A stretch of DNA of 64,000 bases from NCBI RefSeq assembly GCF_003990725.2, contig NZ_CP030064.1, positions 124,001 through 188,000 on the forward strand, in the 5' to 3' direction. Origin of the DNA: Halorubrum sp. PV6 (GTDB lineage: Archaea; Halobacteriota; Halobacteria; Halobacteriales; Haloferacaceae). A program made the position numbers and the translations under genes. The notes under the pieces were generated by a model. The model was not told the origin of the DNA, did not search any database, and saw nothing but the letters and a program-made list of their open reading frames with translations. This document shows, piece by piece, positions 51,956 to 60,877 of the stretch. The first letter of the stretch is position 1. Every line of letters begins with the position of its first letter.

Positions 51956-53076
51956 CCGACGACCGCGTTCGAGACCGGCTCCGCGGGAGTCTCTCGCGGG
52001 AGCGACTCACCCTCGTCGGCACGGTCGCCGTCCTCGCGGTGGGCGTCGCCGTCGTGGTCCGGACCCTCGACACCGACGCGCTCGCGACGGCCGCGGTCAC
52101 GGCCGACCCCGCGCTCCTCGGTGCGGGCCTCGCCGTCTACCTCCTCTCGTGGCCGATCCGCGGTCGACGGTACGCCGACATCCTCGCGGCGATGGGGCGG
52201 CGCTGCCGGACCGGATTCCTCACCGCAACCGTGTTTGCGAGCCAGACCGCGAACCTTGCCATCCCCGCGCGGGCCGGCGACGGCGTCCGCGCGTACCTCC
52301 TCAACGAGCGCCGAGACGTGCCGTACCCGACCGGCGTCGCCTCGCTCGCGGTCGAGCGCGCGTTCGACCTCGTGGCCATCGGCTCTCTCGGGGCGGCCGC
52401 GCTCGCCGTCCTGCTCTTGACGGGCCGGTCGCCCGGCGGCGGCGAATCGGTCGGGTCGGTCGCCCCCTCCACCGCCCTCGCCGCCGCGGGCGGCATCGCC
52501 GCCGTCGCCGCGGCGTTCTCCGTCGTCGTCGTCGCCGTCGCGCGGAGCGACCGCCGGTTCGGACCCGCGCTCCGCGCTCGGGTCTCGCGTCCCAAGGTCG
52601 AACGGGTCGTTGACGCCGCCGTCCGCTTCGGCGCCTCGGTTCGGGTCGTCGCCGCCGCGCCGCGGCTGCTCGGCGCGGTGTTCTGCTGGAGCGCCGTCGT
52701 CTGGGCGCTCGACGTGCTGACGGCGGTGTTCGTGTTGGCGGCGCTCACGGGCGGCGCTGGCGGGGGCGTCCCGCCGGCGACGCTGATCGTCGTCGGGACC
52801 CTCGCCGTCAGCGTCGGCAACCTCGCGAAGGTGCTCCCGCTCTCGCAGGGGGGCATCGGGCTGTACGAGGCGGCGTTCACCGGCCTCGTCGTCGGCGCGA
52901 CCGGACTGCCCGTCGAGACGGCGCTCGCGGCCGCGATACTGGACCACGCGCTGAAAAACGCGGTGACGCTCGTCGGCGGCGGAGTCGCGGCGCTCTCGCT
53001 CGGGCTGTCGCCGACCGCCGGGCCGACGACGGACGGCGAGCGCGAGTCGTCGAACCTCGGATCATCAGACTTTTAG
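51952..53076 (+). CDS. Flippase-like membrane protein (UPF0104 / lysylphosphatidylglycerol synthase TM family)
   Basis: The 374-residue protein has about eight membrane helices and family blocks such as WPIRGRRYADILAAMGRR, FASQTANLAIPARAGDGVRAYLL, VASLAVERAFDLVAIG, and the C-terminal GNLAKVLPLSQGGIGLYEAAF. Members are related to the membrane half of MprF and are often found with glycosyltransferases, where a lipid or lipid-sugar flippase role is suspected. It is the first full gene after iron-box 1, and its stop codon lies inside box 2 (53071-53088). The ATG at 51952 overlaps a short upstream ORF. Confidence 0.85.
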   Translation: MTDDRVRDRLRGSLSRERLTLVGTVAVLAVGVAVVVRTLDTDALATAAVTADPALLGAGLAVYLLSWPIRGRRYADILAAMGRRCRTGFLTATVFASQTANLAIPARAGDGVRAYLLNERRDVPYPTGVASLAVERAFDLVAIGSLGAAALAVLLLTGRSPGGGESVGSVAPSTALAAAGGIAAVAAAFSVVVVAVARSDRRFGPALRARVSRPKVERVVDAAVRFGASVRVVAAAPRLLGAVFCWSAVVWALDVLTAVFVLAALTGGAGGGVPPATLIVVGTLAVSVGNLAKVLPLSQGGIGLYEAAFTGLVVGATGLPVETALAAAILDHALKNAVTLVGGGVAALSLGLSPTAGPTTDGERESSNLGSSDF

Positions 53077-53088
53077 GCTAGCCTAAAA
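53071..53088. promoter_or_regulatory. Iron-box-like palindrome 2
   Basis: TTTTAGGCTAGCCTAAAA is a perfect 18-base palindrome. It overlaps the stop codon of the flippase-like gene and ends ten bases before the GT75 ATG, so it likely covers that gene's transcription start. Confidence 0.85.
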
Positions 53089-53098
53089 ACAAGGGGAT

Positions 53099-54280
53099 AT
53101 GGAAGACAGCCGTTCAACCGCTGCGAGCGGGGACATCTGTGTCATCGTCCCCACGATCCGCGAGTACGAGTGTCTCCGTGAGTACGTCGCCAACGCCCGC
53201 ACTCACGGGTTCGACGTGTCCCGACTGCACTTCGTGCTCGTCACCGAGGACTTCTGTGACGTCGAGGAGATGCGAGCCATGCTCGACGACCTCGACGTCT
53301 CCGGCGAAGTGTTCGACGGGAGTCGCCGCGAGGAGTGGTACGAGTCCCAGGGCGTCGCGGAGTACGGGCACGTCGTTCCGGCCGCGAGCCACGCCGAGAC
53401 GAGCTTCGGCCTCCTTTATATGTGGGCCGACAGCGCCTTCGACTACGGCGTTTTCATCGACGACGACACGCTCCCCCACGACGACGTGGACTACTTCGGC
53501 CGTCACATGGAGAACCTCGCGTTCGAGGGCGAAATCGAGCGCGTGCGCTCGGACGAGGACTGGGTGAACGTCCTCTACGACGACGCGGACGAGCACGGGC
53601 TCTACCCCCGTGGGTACCCCTACTCGGCGATGGACGAGACGGTCGAGACCGACGCGGTCGACGTCGAGGCCGGCGAGGTCGTCGCCTCGCAGGGGCTGTG
53701 GACGAACGTCCCGGACCTCGACGCGGTCCGCATCCTGATGGACGGCGACTTGGAGGGACAGGCGCAGACGCGCACGAGCGCCGCCGACTTCGGCGAGGAC
53801 TTCGTCGCCGCCCGCGGCAACTACCTCACGGTCTGCTCGATGAACCTCGCGTTCCGCCGCGAGGTGATCCCCGCGTTCTACCAGCTGCCGATGGACGACA
53901 ACGAGTGGGACGTCGGGCGGTTCGACGATATCTGGTCGGGCCTCTTCTTAAAGCGCGCCTGCGACGTGCTCGGCAAGCGCATCTACAACGGCGACCCGCT
54001 CTGTGAACACAACAAGGCCGCGCGGTCGACGTTCGACGACCTCGCGAACGAGGTCGCCGGGCTGGAGCTGAACGAACACGTCTGGGAAGTCGTTGACGAG
54101 GCGGGCGCGGACGCCGACTCGTACGCGGCCGTCTTCGACGCGATGGCCGACGCCCTCGCGGACGGCGACTTCTCCGAGTGGAACAACGGCGCGTTCCTCA
54201 ACCACTGCGGCGAGTACATGCGCGACTGGCTCGACTGCCTCGACGCGATCCGCCGAGCGCCGGCGGCCGCGGACGACTGA
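53099..54280 (+). CDS. GT75-type (reversibly glycosylated polypeptide / UDP-arabinopyranose mutase-like) protein
   Basis: The 393-residue protein matches the RGP/alpha-1,4-glucan-protein synthase family. Landmarks are an N-terminal IVPTIREYECLREYV, the nucleotide-sugar/metal motif DYGVFIDDDTLPHDD near residue 120, ASQGLWTNVPDLDAVRILMDG, CSMNLAFRREVIPAFYQLP, and VGRFDDIWSGLFLKRACDVLG. Family members bind UDP-sugars and either glycosylate themselves or interconvert pyranose and furanose forms. The haloarchaeal reaction is unknown. It is soluble, has no signal, and sits directly downstream of iron-box 2. Confidence 0.85.
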   Translation: MEDSRSTAASGDICVIVPTIREYECLREYVANARTHGFDVSRLHFVLVTEDFCDVEEMRAMLDDLDVSGEVFDGSRREEWYESQGVAEYGHVVPAASHAETSFGLLYMWADSAFDYGVFIDDDTLPHDDVDYFGRHMENLAFEGEIERVRSDEDWVNVLYDDADEHGLYPRGYPYSAMDETVETDAVDVEAGEVVASQGLWTNVPDLDAVRILMDGDLEGQAQTRTSAADFGEDFVAARGNYLTVCSMNLAFRREVIPAFYQLPMDDNEWDVGRFDDIWSGLFLKRACDVLGKRIYNGDPLCEHNKAARSTFDDLANEVAGLELNEHVWEVVDEAGADADSYAAVFDAMADALADGDFSEWNNGAFLNHCGEYMRDWLDCLDAIRRAPAAADD

Positions 54281-54299
54281 ATCGACACCACTAAGAGTA

Positions 54300-54315
54300 T
54301 TTAGGTCACCCTAAA
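54300..54315. promoter_or_regulatory. Iron-box-like palindrome 3
   Basis: TTTAGG-TCAC-CCTAAA ends only four bases before the ATG of the iron-binding lipoprotein. A TAAGAGTAT stretch just upstream is the likely TATA region, so the operator overlaps the start site of a leaderless transcript. Confidence 0.85.
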
Positions 54316-54319
54316 ACAC

Positions 54320-55459
54320 ATGACGAGACTCACATCCGACGGCGACGGCGTTGACCGACGACGGTTCCTGGCTGCCACGGGCGGCCTCGGCGTCGCCGGC
54401 CTCGCCGGCTGTATGGGCACGGAGAGCGACGACGAAGACGACGACGCGGACGGCGGCTCGTCGATCGGGCAGATCGGCTCCGGACGCGCGGGCCGCGACG
54501 CGCCGGGCGGCACGTCGATGAGCGAGATGCCGGACCTCTCGGGCGAACTCACGGTCTACTCCGGACGCGGCGAGTTCCTCGTCGGCGAACTCGTCACGTA
54601 CATCGAGGAGCTGTACGACGACTTCGAACTGAACGTCCGGTACGGCGGCGCCACGGACCTGGTAAACACCATCACCAACGAGGGCGAGGGATCGAGAGCC
54701 GACGTGTTCTACTCGGTCAACGCCGGCTCGCTCGGCGCCTTGGCCGATGCGGGGCGCACGCAGTCGCTCTCCGAGGACGTCACCGGCATGGTTCGCTCGG
54801 AGTTCACCACCGAGCAGTGGATCGGGACCTCCGGCCGCGCGCGCACCGTCCCGTTCAACACCGACTCGCTCTCCGAGTCGGGGATTCCCGACGACATCAT
54901 GGCGTTCCCGGACGAGTTCGACGGCGACCTCGGCTGGGCGCCGTCGTACGGCTCCTGTCAGGCGTTCGTCACCGCGATGCGGATCATCGAGGGCGAGGAG
55001 GCCACTCGCGAGTGGGTCGAATCGGTCGTCGAGTCCGGCATCACGCCCTACAACAACGAGTTCGCCGCGTGTCAGGGGATCGCCGACGGCGAGATAGACG
55101 CCGCCTTCACTAACCACTACTACATCCAGCGCGTCCTCGACGGCAACCCCGAGGCGTCGATCGACACCGCGTTCACGAGCGGCGACGCCGGCGCGGTGTT
55201 CAACGTCGCCGGCGCCGCGGTCGTCGACACCGCCAGCGACGCGACGCTCGCGGAGAACTTCGTTCGGCACCTGCTGTCGGCCGAAGCGCAGGACTACTTC
55301 GCCCGCTCGACCTTCGAGTACCCGCTCATCCCCGATGTCGAACCCGTCGGCAACCTGCCGACCATCGACGAGCTCGACGTCCCCGACATCGATCTGACCG
55401 AGCTGTCGGATCTAGAAGCGACCATCGACCTCATGCGCGACGCCGGCGCCGAGGTCTAG
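54320..55459 (+). CDS. Ferric-iron ABC transporter substrate-binding lipoprotein
   Basis: The 379-residue protein has a Tat signal and lipobox (DRRRFLAATGG ... LAGC, lipidated Cys31), an acidic linker, and an FbpA/AfuA-type binding domain (GELTVYSGRGEFLVGELV, GGATDLVNTI, ADVFYSVNAGSLGALADAG, FAACQGIADGEIDAAFTNHYYIQRV, DAGAVFNVAGAAVV). It probably captures Fe3+ outside the cell. Its start lies four bases after iron-box 3. The cognate permease is probably the gene at 60984, which is separated by the glycan genes and has its own box. Confidence 0.93.
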   Translation: MTRLTSDGDGVDRRRFLAATGGLGVAGLAGCMGTESDDEDDDADGGSSIGQIGSGRAGRDAPGGTSMSEMPDLSGELTVYSGRGEFLVGELVTYIEELYDDFELNVRYGGATDLVNTITNEGEGSRADVFYSVNAGSLGALADAGRTQSLSEDVTGMVRSEFTTEQWIGTSGRARTVPFNTDSLSESGIPDDIMAFPDEFDGDLGWAPSYGSCQAFVTAMRIIEGEEATREWVESVVESGITPYNNEFAACQGIADGEIDAAFTNHYYIQRVLDGNPEASIDTAFTSGDAGAVFNVAGAAVVDTASDATLAENFVRHLLSAEAQDYFARSTFEYPLIPDVEPVGNLPTIDELDVPDIDLTELSDLEATIDLMRDAGAEV

Positions 55460-55479
55460 GCTCTCGCTGACTGCCTTCC

Positions 55480-57702
55480 GTGCCTTCCCGTTCGGACTCC
55501 GCCGCGCCGCGCCGACTCACACGACGCCTCGTGCGGTGGGGACGCGCTCAGATCGCCGGCGCCGACAGCCTCACGCTCGGGGCCGCCATCGTCGCCGCGG
55601 CCGCCGGCGCGCTCACCTTCACCGTCGCCGCGACCGTCTTCGCCCGCCACTCCGTCAACCACGACGAGGGGGTGTACCTCATGCAGGCCGCGCTGTTGCT
55701 CTCCGGACAGCTGGAGCTCCACGCCGGCGAACTGGCCGACGCCGTCCACCCGTGGTTCTTCGTCGACGACGGCGGGCGGCTCTACCCGAAGTACAACCCC
55801 GTGCCCGCCGCGATGTACGCGGTCTCGATGTGGCTGTTCGACGAGCCGCGGGTGACGCTCGCGGTCGTCGCTGCCGGGAACGCCGCCCTCGTGTACCTCC
55901 TCGGCGGGACGGCCTTCGACCGCCGCGTCGGGCTTGCGGCCGCCGTCCTCTTCGCCCTCTCACCGCTGGCGCTCGTCACCGGGTCGGTGTTTCTCCCGTA
56001 CGCGCCGACGACGTTCTTCAACCTGCTCTTCGCCGTGGCGTACCTCCGCGGGGTCCGCGACCGGTCCCTCCCCCTCGCGGGGCTCGCGGGCGTCGCCATC
56101 GGTATCGCCTTCTTCGCCCGGCCGTTCACCGCGGTGCTTTTCGCGGCGCCGTTCATCCTCCACGCGCTCGTCCAGGTCGCTCGATCGGTTCGCGCGGCGG
56201 GGGTCTCTCCCGCCTCGCTTCCCGGCCCGGTTCGCCGCCACGGGCTCACGGCGCTCTTCGGGACGCTCTTCGTCGGCGTCACGCTCGCGTACAACTACCG
56301 GATGACCGGCGCCCCCCTGACGTTCCCCTACGAGGCGTTCGCGCCGATGGACGGGCCGGGGTTCGGCGAGCGTCGCATCCTCGGCCACGCCGAGGAGTAC
56401 ACCCCGGCGCTCGCGCTTCGCTCGAACGGGTACGGGCTGTGGTACCTCGTCACGCGATGGGTCGTCGCCGGACCGCTCGGCACGCTGCTCGCGCTCGGCG
56501 GCGGCGCGGTGGCCGCGCGACGGTGGCTGAGCGGACGGCGCGCGCTCGGCACCGAGCCCGAGCGTACGGCGGACCGCTCGTCCCGCCGGTTCGAGCGGCT
56601 CGTCGGGCTCCTGCTCGTCGGCGTCGTCGGGAGCGTCGTCGTCGGGAACCTCTTCTTCTGGGGGACCAACAACCTCCTCGCGACGTTCTCGGACCCGACC
56701 GACGGACTGGTCGCCGGCTTCGGGCCGTTCTACCACTTCGACCTCCTCGTCCCGCTGTCCGTCTTCGGCGGCGTCGCCGTCGTCGCCGCCGGCCAGCGGC
56801 TCCAGCGACTGCGCGCCCCGCTCGCCGCGCGGTTCACTCCGGCGTCGGCGCGGGCGGCCGTCGTCGCCATCGCGGTGCTCGCGCTCGTCGGCGGGACGCT
56901 CGGGGCGGCCGCCGCCGTCGAGGCGCCGCTCGACCGGCACGCGGCCCACGCGGACAAGTACGAGACGGCCTACGAGCCGGTCGAGTCGGCGTCGTTCGAC
57001 GACGACCTCGTCTTCGTCCCCACGCCGTACGGCGAGTGGCTCAGCCACCCGTTCCAGACGCTCCGGAACGAGCCGGGGCTCGACGGGCCGGTGGTGTACG
57101 CGCTCGACCGCGACCCGGTCGAGGATTTCGCGGTGATCGACGCGTACCCCGACCGCGACCTCCGCCGATACGCGTATCAGGGCGAGTGGACGCCGGACCC
57201 GTCCCGGCAGGTCGACCCGAAACTCGAATCGCTCGCGGTCCGCGAGGGGGCTCGGGTCGACGCGACGACGACGGTCGGCGTCCCCGAGCGCGTCGCGACC
57301 GCGCAGGTTCGGGTGGAGACGGTCCGCGCCGACGGCGACGCGGTCGCGCAGTACGCCGTGAGCGACCCCGGCGACTCGCTCACCGTCGACTGGTCGGTGC
57401 GCCCGGAGGGGGCGCGGCTGGCCGGCGCGCCGAACACGACCGTCCCCGTCGCCGCCGCGGGCGACGAGGTCCTCGTCACGGTGACGCTCGTCGACCCGAC
57501 CGGCGCGACGTTCACGTACCGACAGGAGGCGACGGCGAGAGTCCAGGGCGACCGCGTCGAGGTCGTCTGGCCGCCCGAGCGCTCGGTGTGTCGGCTGGTC
57601 ACCGCCTGCGGGACCGAAGGGACGTACCTCCCGGACGACCCGGACGCGCACGCGGAGTGGGTGCGCTTCGAGACGGCCGCGGAAGCGAGCGACGCTCGCT
57701 GA
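55480..57702 (+). CDS. GT39-like (ArnT/PMT type) membrane glycosyltransferase
   Basis: The 740-residue membrane protein has an N-terminal GT-C core of about ten to twelve helices. The conserved acidic loop HDEGVYLMQAALLL follows helix 1, as in enzymes that take sugars from polyprenyl-phosphate donors. A soluble C-terminal domain (about residues 490-740) is beta-rich and may lie outside. It could move a hexose from dolichyl phosphate onto a protein, lipid or polymer. The GTG at 55480 is the only good start before the first helix, 20 bases after the iron-binding protein gene, indicating co-transcription. Confidence 0.82.
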   Translation: MPSRSDSAAPRRLTRRLVRWGRAQIAGADSLTLGAAIVAAAAGALTFTVAATVFARHSVNHDEGVYLMQAALLLSGQLELHAGELADAVHPWFFVDDGGRLYPKYNPVPAAMYAVSMWLFDEPRVTLAVVAAGNAALVYLLGGTAFDRRVGLAAAVLFALSPLALVTGSVFLPYAPTTFFNLLFAVAYLRGVRDRSLPLAGLAGVAIGIAFFARPFTAVLFAAPFILHALVQVARSVRAAGVSPASLPGPVRRHGLTALFGTLFVGVTLAYNYRMTGAPLTFPYEAFAPMDGPGFGERRILGHAEEYTPALALRSNGYGLWYLVTRWVVAGPLGTLLALGGGAVAARRWLSGRRALGTEPERTADRSSRRFERLVGLLLVGVVGSVVVGNLFFWGTNNLLATFSDPTDGLVAGFGPFYHFDLLVPLSVFGGVAVVAAGQRLQRLRAPLAARFTPASARAAVVAIAVLALVGGTLGAAAAVEAPLDRHAAHADKYETAYEPVESASFDDDLVFVPTPYGEWLSHPFQTLRNEPGLDGPVVYALDRDPVEDFAVIDAYPDRDLRRYAYQGEWTPDPSRQVDPKLESLAVREGARVDATTTVGVPERVATAQVRVETVRADGDAVAQYAVSDPGDSLTVDWSVRPEGARLAGAPNTTVPVAAAGDEVLVTVTLVDPTGATFTYRQEATARVQGDRVEVVWPPERSVCRLVTACGTEGTYLPDDPDAHAEWVRFETAAEASDAR

Positions 57703-57715
57703 GGCGTCGCTGGTC

Positions 57716-57733
57716 GGGGAGCAGCGGCTCCCC
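57716..57733 (+). terminator. Stem-loop after the GT39-like gene
   Basis: GGGGAGC-AGCG-GCTCCCC (57716-57733) is a perfect 7-base-pair hairpin 14 bases after the stop codon. No T-tract follows directly, so a terminator role is tentative. Confidence 0.45.
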
Positions 57734-57767
57734 GCAGTTCCGCGGTCACGGCCTCCGGCGGTGTGGC

Positions 57768-57816
57768 CGTCGTTTATAAATGACTGCCAACTGACCGCGT
57801 TCGTTTATAAGTAACC
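57768..57816. repeat. Two direct CGTTTATAA motifs between converging genes
   Basis: CGTTTATAAATGAC (57770-57783) and CGTTTATAAGTAAC (57802-57815) lie 32 bases apart. Similar TTATAA sites border the structured repeats near 33.6 and 44.05 kb. They may be AT-rich terminator or promoter elements; no gene starts from them convincingly. Confidence 0.4.
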
Positions 57817-57876
57817 GACGCAGGCGGTCTGCGGTATTTAAAAGAGTTCTCTGGCCGCCGAAACCCTGCTTCGCGC

Positions 57877-58668
57877 TTAGAACCGCCGGAGGCGCTCTTC
57901 GAGACAGACGGTGACGATCGACTTCGCGATGGCGGCGCCGCCCTCTATCGGGTCGAGCTTCGTCTCGCCGAGTCGCTCGGCGTACTCGATCGGTCGCTCG
58001 CGCACGTCGTAGCCGCGCATCAGCGGTCGGATCAGCAGTTCGGCGGAGAGGCCGGTGTTCTCGGTCCAACTGATGTCCTGGATGACCTCGCGCCGGTACG
58101 CGCGCATGCCGGTCGTGGTGTCGTGGACGCGCTCGCCCATGAGCAGCGACGCGACCGCCGCGAACGACTGGTTCCCGAAGCGGTTGAACGCCGGCATCGC
58201 CGCCGCGCCGTGGTAGAGCCGGTCGCCGCTGACCACGTCCGCGCCGTCGTTGATCTCGTCGAGAAACGCCGGCAGCGCGTCCATCGGGTAGGTGTCGTCG
58301 CAGTCGGTGGTGACGACGACCGGGCGGTCGGGGGTCTCGATCGCTTCTTTGACCGCGACGCCGTACCCCTGGGGCTCCTGTTCGATCACCGTCGCGCCGT
58401 GCTCGCGGGCGATCTCGGGCGTGTCGTCCGAGGAGCCGTCGACGCAGACGACCTCGGCGCGGCCGTCCGTGACGCGCTCGATGTCGTCGAGGACGGTGCC
58501 GATAGCCGCCTCCTCGTTGTAGGTCCCCATCACGACGCTCAGGTCGTCGAAGGTGTACGGCCCGTCGGCGGTCGCGCTCGTGTCACTCGTCTCGCTGTCG
58601 TCGCTTTCGGTCGAATCGTCGGTGACGGCCGTCGCGGAGCCGTTCGTCACCTGCGCTGAGTCGCTCAT
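57877..58668 (-). CDS. GT2 family dolichyl-phosphate hexose synthase-like enzyme
   Basis: The 263-residue protein has an acidic N-terminal tail and then a GT2 domain: LSVVMGTYNEEAAIGTVLDDI, VVCVDGSSDDT, the metal motif VVTTDCDDTYPMD, and VVSGDRLYHGAAAMPAFNRFGN with DTTTGMRAYRREV. This is the dolichyl-phosphate mannose/glucose synthase arrangement without C-terminal membrane helices. It would charge the lipid carrier used by enzymes such as the GT39-like neighbour. The ATG (MSDSAQVTNG) was chosen; an in-frame GTG at 58689 lies 11 bases from iron-box 4 and could be a leaderless start. Confidence 0.88.
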   Translation of the reverse strand: MSDSAQVTNGSATAVTDDSTESDDSETSDTSATADGPYTFDDLSVVMGTYNEEAAIGTVLDDIERVTDGRAEVVCVDGSSDDTPEIAREHGATVIEQEPQGYGVAVKEAIETPDRPVVVTTDCDDTYPMDALPAFLDEINDGADVVSGDRLYHGAAAMPAFNRFGNQSFAAVASLLMGERVHDTTTGMRAYRREVIQDISWTENTGLSAELLIRPLMRGYDVRERPIEYAERLGETKLDPIEGGAAIAKSIVTVCLEERLRRF

Positions 58669-58700
58669 TACCCACAACTCCGGTCGCACGCACTTGAGTT

Positions 58701-58716
58701 TTTAGGTTTACCTAAA
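58701..58716. promoter_or_regulatory. Iron-box-like palindrome 4
   Basis: TTTAGG-TTTA-CCTAAA (extended to 18 bases, 58700-58717) lies in the 68-base gap between the GMC oxidoreductase and the GT2 gene, upstream of the latter on the minus strand. Confidence 0.82.
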
Positions 58717-58736
58717 ATAGTGGAATCCAGCCGTCA

Positions 58737-60341
58737 TTACGCGGCGGCCAGCCAGTCGTCGAGGTCGTCGGCGACGCGCAACGCGAGCGCGGCGATAGTC
58801 AGCGTGGGGTTCATCGCGCCGCCCGTCGGGAAGACGCTGCTGGAGGCGATCCAGCAGTTGTCCAGGTCGTGGGTGCGGCAGTCGGCGTCGACGACGCCGT
58901 CGTCGGGGTCCGCGCTCATCCGCGTCGTTCCCATGTGGTGGTACGCCGGGCCGGTCGCGTCCGGGCCGGCGACCCACTCGACGTCCGCGCCGAGCGTCTC
59001 CAGTATCTCGCGTTGGATCTCCGTCGCGCGCTCGACGGTCCGGAGCGCGCGGTCGTCGACGCTCCAGTGGATCTCGGGGACGGGGTTACCGTGGTCGTCG
59101 GTGCGGTCCGGATCGAGCGTCACGTAGCTGTCCGACCGCGGGAGCTGTTCGACCAGCCCGCCCATCGCGATGTGGGTCCCGTAGCCGTCGCGGAGCCGGT
59201 CGAGGAGCGCGTCGCCCCAGTCTTCGCCCGTGAGCGCCTGCTCGACGGGCGAGGGGCCGGCGTAGTTGAAAAACTCCAACTTAAAGGGCGCGAGCGACTC
59301 GTCCGCCTCGTCGTAAAACTGGTCGCACGCGCTGGTGTAAAAGCCGACGTGGTTCTGTCGGGTCGGCTCGTCGAGGGTGCCGCCGGCGCCCGCGAACAGG
59401 TGGTCCATGAAGAACTTCCCGACCGTCCCGCTGGAGTTGGCGAGCCCGTCCGGGTACGCGTCGGACGCCGAGAGCAGCAGGAGCCGGGGCGTCTCCACCC
59501 CGCCGCAGGCGACGACGAAGGCGTCGGCCGTCTGTCGGTGCGTCTCGCCGTCGGGCGTCGCGTACACCGCGGCCGTGACGCGGTCGCCCGCGTGTTCGAG
59601 TCGCTGGACCGGTGCGCGGTCGATCACCGTCGCGCCGGCCGTCTCCGCGCGCTCGACGTGGACCGTCGCGTCGTACTTTGCGCCTGCCGGGCAGACGGGC
59701 TGGCAGGTGCCGTAGCCGACGCAGGCGGACCGACCGTCGTACGCCTCCGAGTTCCGCGCGTTCGGCACGGAGTGCATGTCGATTTCGAGCTCTTCGCAGG
59801 CCTCGGCGAACAGCGAGTCGCTGTAGGAGGGCTCGAACGCCGGCATGGGGTGCGGCTCCTCGCGGGGCGGCGCGTAGGGGTTATCAGACGCGCCCGCGAC
59901 GCCGAGTTCGCGCTCGGCCGCCGCGTAGTACGGGCGGAGGTCGGCGTACTCGATCGGCCAGTCCTCGCCGACGCCGCGCTCTGTCTCGGAGTTGAAATCG
60001 GCCTCGTGGAGCCGCATCACCATCCCCTGCCAGTGGAGCGTCGACCCGCCGATACCCTTCACGCGGGCGTGGTTCAGCGGGTAGACGCGCTCGCCCGAGT
60101 TGGCGTGCGCGTCGCGCTCGCCGCCGACGTCCCACACGTCGGGCCGTCCGTAGCTCGGCCGGATCGCCCGCTCCTGTCGCGCGAGTCGGTCCGCGGGGTC
60201 GAACCGCGGCCCGGCGTCGAGCACGACCACGTCGCGGTCGGCGGCCAGTCGGTCCGCGACGAGCGCGCCCGCCGGTCCCGCGCCCACCACGCAGACGTCG
60301 GCGTCCGAAACCGGGGTTCGGTCGATCGGACCTCCGCTCAT
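58737..60341 (-). CDS. GMC-family sugar/polyol dehydrogenase (gluconate 2-dehydrogenase large-subunit type)
   Basis: The 534-residue flavoprotein has an N-terminal FAD Rossmann motif (VCVVGAGPAGALVADRLA), the GMC region GIGGSTLHWQGMVMRL, a Cys-rich segment (CVGYGTCQPVCPAGAKYDA), and the C-terminal GMC block AYHHMGTTRMSADP ... NCWIASSSVFPTGGAMNPTLTIAALALRVADDL. Such subunits oxidise gluconate, glucose, fructose or similar polyols. It has no signal, but overlaps by four bases the Tat-tagged subunit-3 gene, so it may be exported as a complex. No cytochrome subunit is visible. Confidence 0.9.
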   Translation of the reverse strand: MSGGPIDRTPVSDADVCVVGAGPAGALVADRLAADRDVVVLDAGPRFDPADRLARQERAIRPSYGRPDVWDVGGERDAHANSGERVYPLNHARVKGIGGSTLHWQGMVMRLHEADFNSETERGVGEDWPIEYADLRPYYAAAERELGVAGASDNPYAPPREEPHPMPAFEPSYSDSLFAEACEELEIDMHSVPNARNSEAYDGRSACVGYGTCQPVCPAGAKYDATVHVERAETAGATVIDRAPVQRLEHAGDRVTAAVYATPDGETHRQTADAFVVACGGVETPRLLLLSASDAYPDGLANSSGTVGKFFMDHLFAGAGGTLDEPTRQNHVGFYTSACDQFYDEADESLAPFKLEFFNYAGPSPVEQALTGEDWGDALLDRLRDGYGTHIAMGGLVEQLPRSDSYVTLDPDRTDDHGNPVPEIHWSVDDRALRTVERATEIQREILETLGADVEWVAGPDATGPAYHHMGTTRMSADPDDGVVDADCRTHDLDNCWIASSSVFPTGGAMNPTLTIAALALRVADDLDDWLAAA

Positions 60342-60871
60342 CGCGGCCCTCGCTGATAGCTCTGGGCCCCGCCGGGGTGACCCTGCGGGTTCTCGATGCC
60401 GACCAACTCGCCGCCCGTCGGCGAGGCGTACAGCGCGAGCAGCAACTCGTTGACGACGTAGTACCGGACCCGCTCTGCGGTCGTTCCCTCCGGGTCCTCG
60501 TCGGCCACGTCGGCGCCGATCTCGCGGAGGAGCCTGTCTCGGTCGGCCTCGGAGAGGTCGGCGACGGGCGCCCCGTGCCACGCGCGCGCCGCCTCGTCGA
60601 GTTCGGCGACGGCCGCCCGGAGCCCCTCGGCGTGTGCCGACCCGTCGAGCCGCCCGTCGAGGAACTCGTCGACGAACGAGTCCACGCCGTCGACGGCCGT
60701 CGGGTAGAGGACCGCCGCGACGGCGGCCATCGACGCGCGGGTGGTCGTCTCGTCGGCGAGGTCGGGACCCTCGGCTCGGGAGTCGCCCGCCTTCGCGGTG
60801 GCCAGCGCGGCGCCTCCCGCCGCCCCGAGGGCGCCCAGCGCGGCCACCGCGTCGCGCCGCGTCAGTTCCAT
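60338..60871 (-). CDS. Gluconate 2-dehydrogenase subunit 3 family protein with Tat signal
   Basis: The 177-residue protein starts with a Tat signal (MELTRRDAVAALGALGAAGGAALA) and a helical domain (ASMAAVAAVLYPTAVDGVDSFVDEFLDG, then REIGADVADEDPEGTTAERVRYYVVNELLLALYASPTGGELVGIENPQGHP in pieces) typical of subunit 3. In bacterial homologues this small subunit carries the folded FAD subunit across the membrane by the Tat route. It is the first gene of the minus-strand unit; iron-box 5 lies six bases before its ATG, and a TATAAT-containing element (60894-60903) about 28 bases before. Confidence 0.88.
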   Translation of the reverse strand: MELTRRDAVAALGALGAAGGAALATAKAGDSRAEGPDLADETTTRASMAAVAAVLYPTAVDGVDSFVDEFLDGRLDGSAHAEGLRAAVAELDEAARAWHGAPVADLSEADRDRLLREIGADVADEDPEGTTAERVRYYVVNELLLALYASPTGGELVGIENPQGHPGGAQSYQRGPR

Positions 60872-60877
60872 GGTCGG

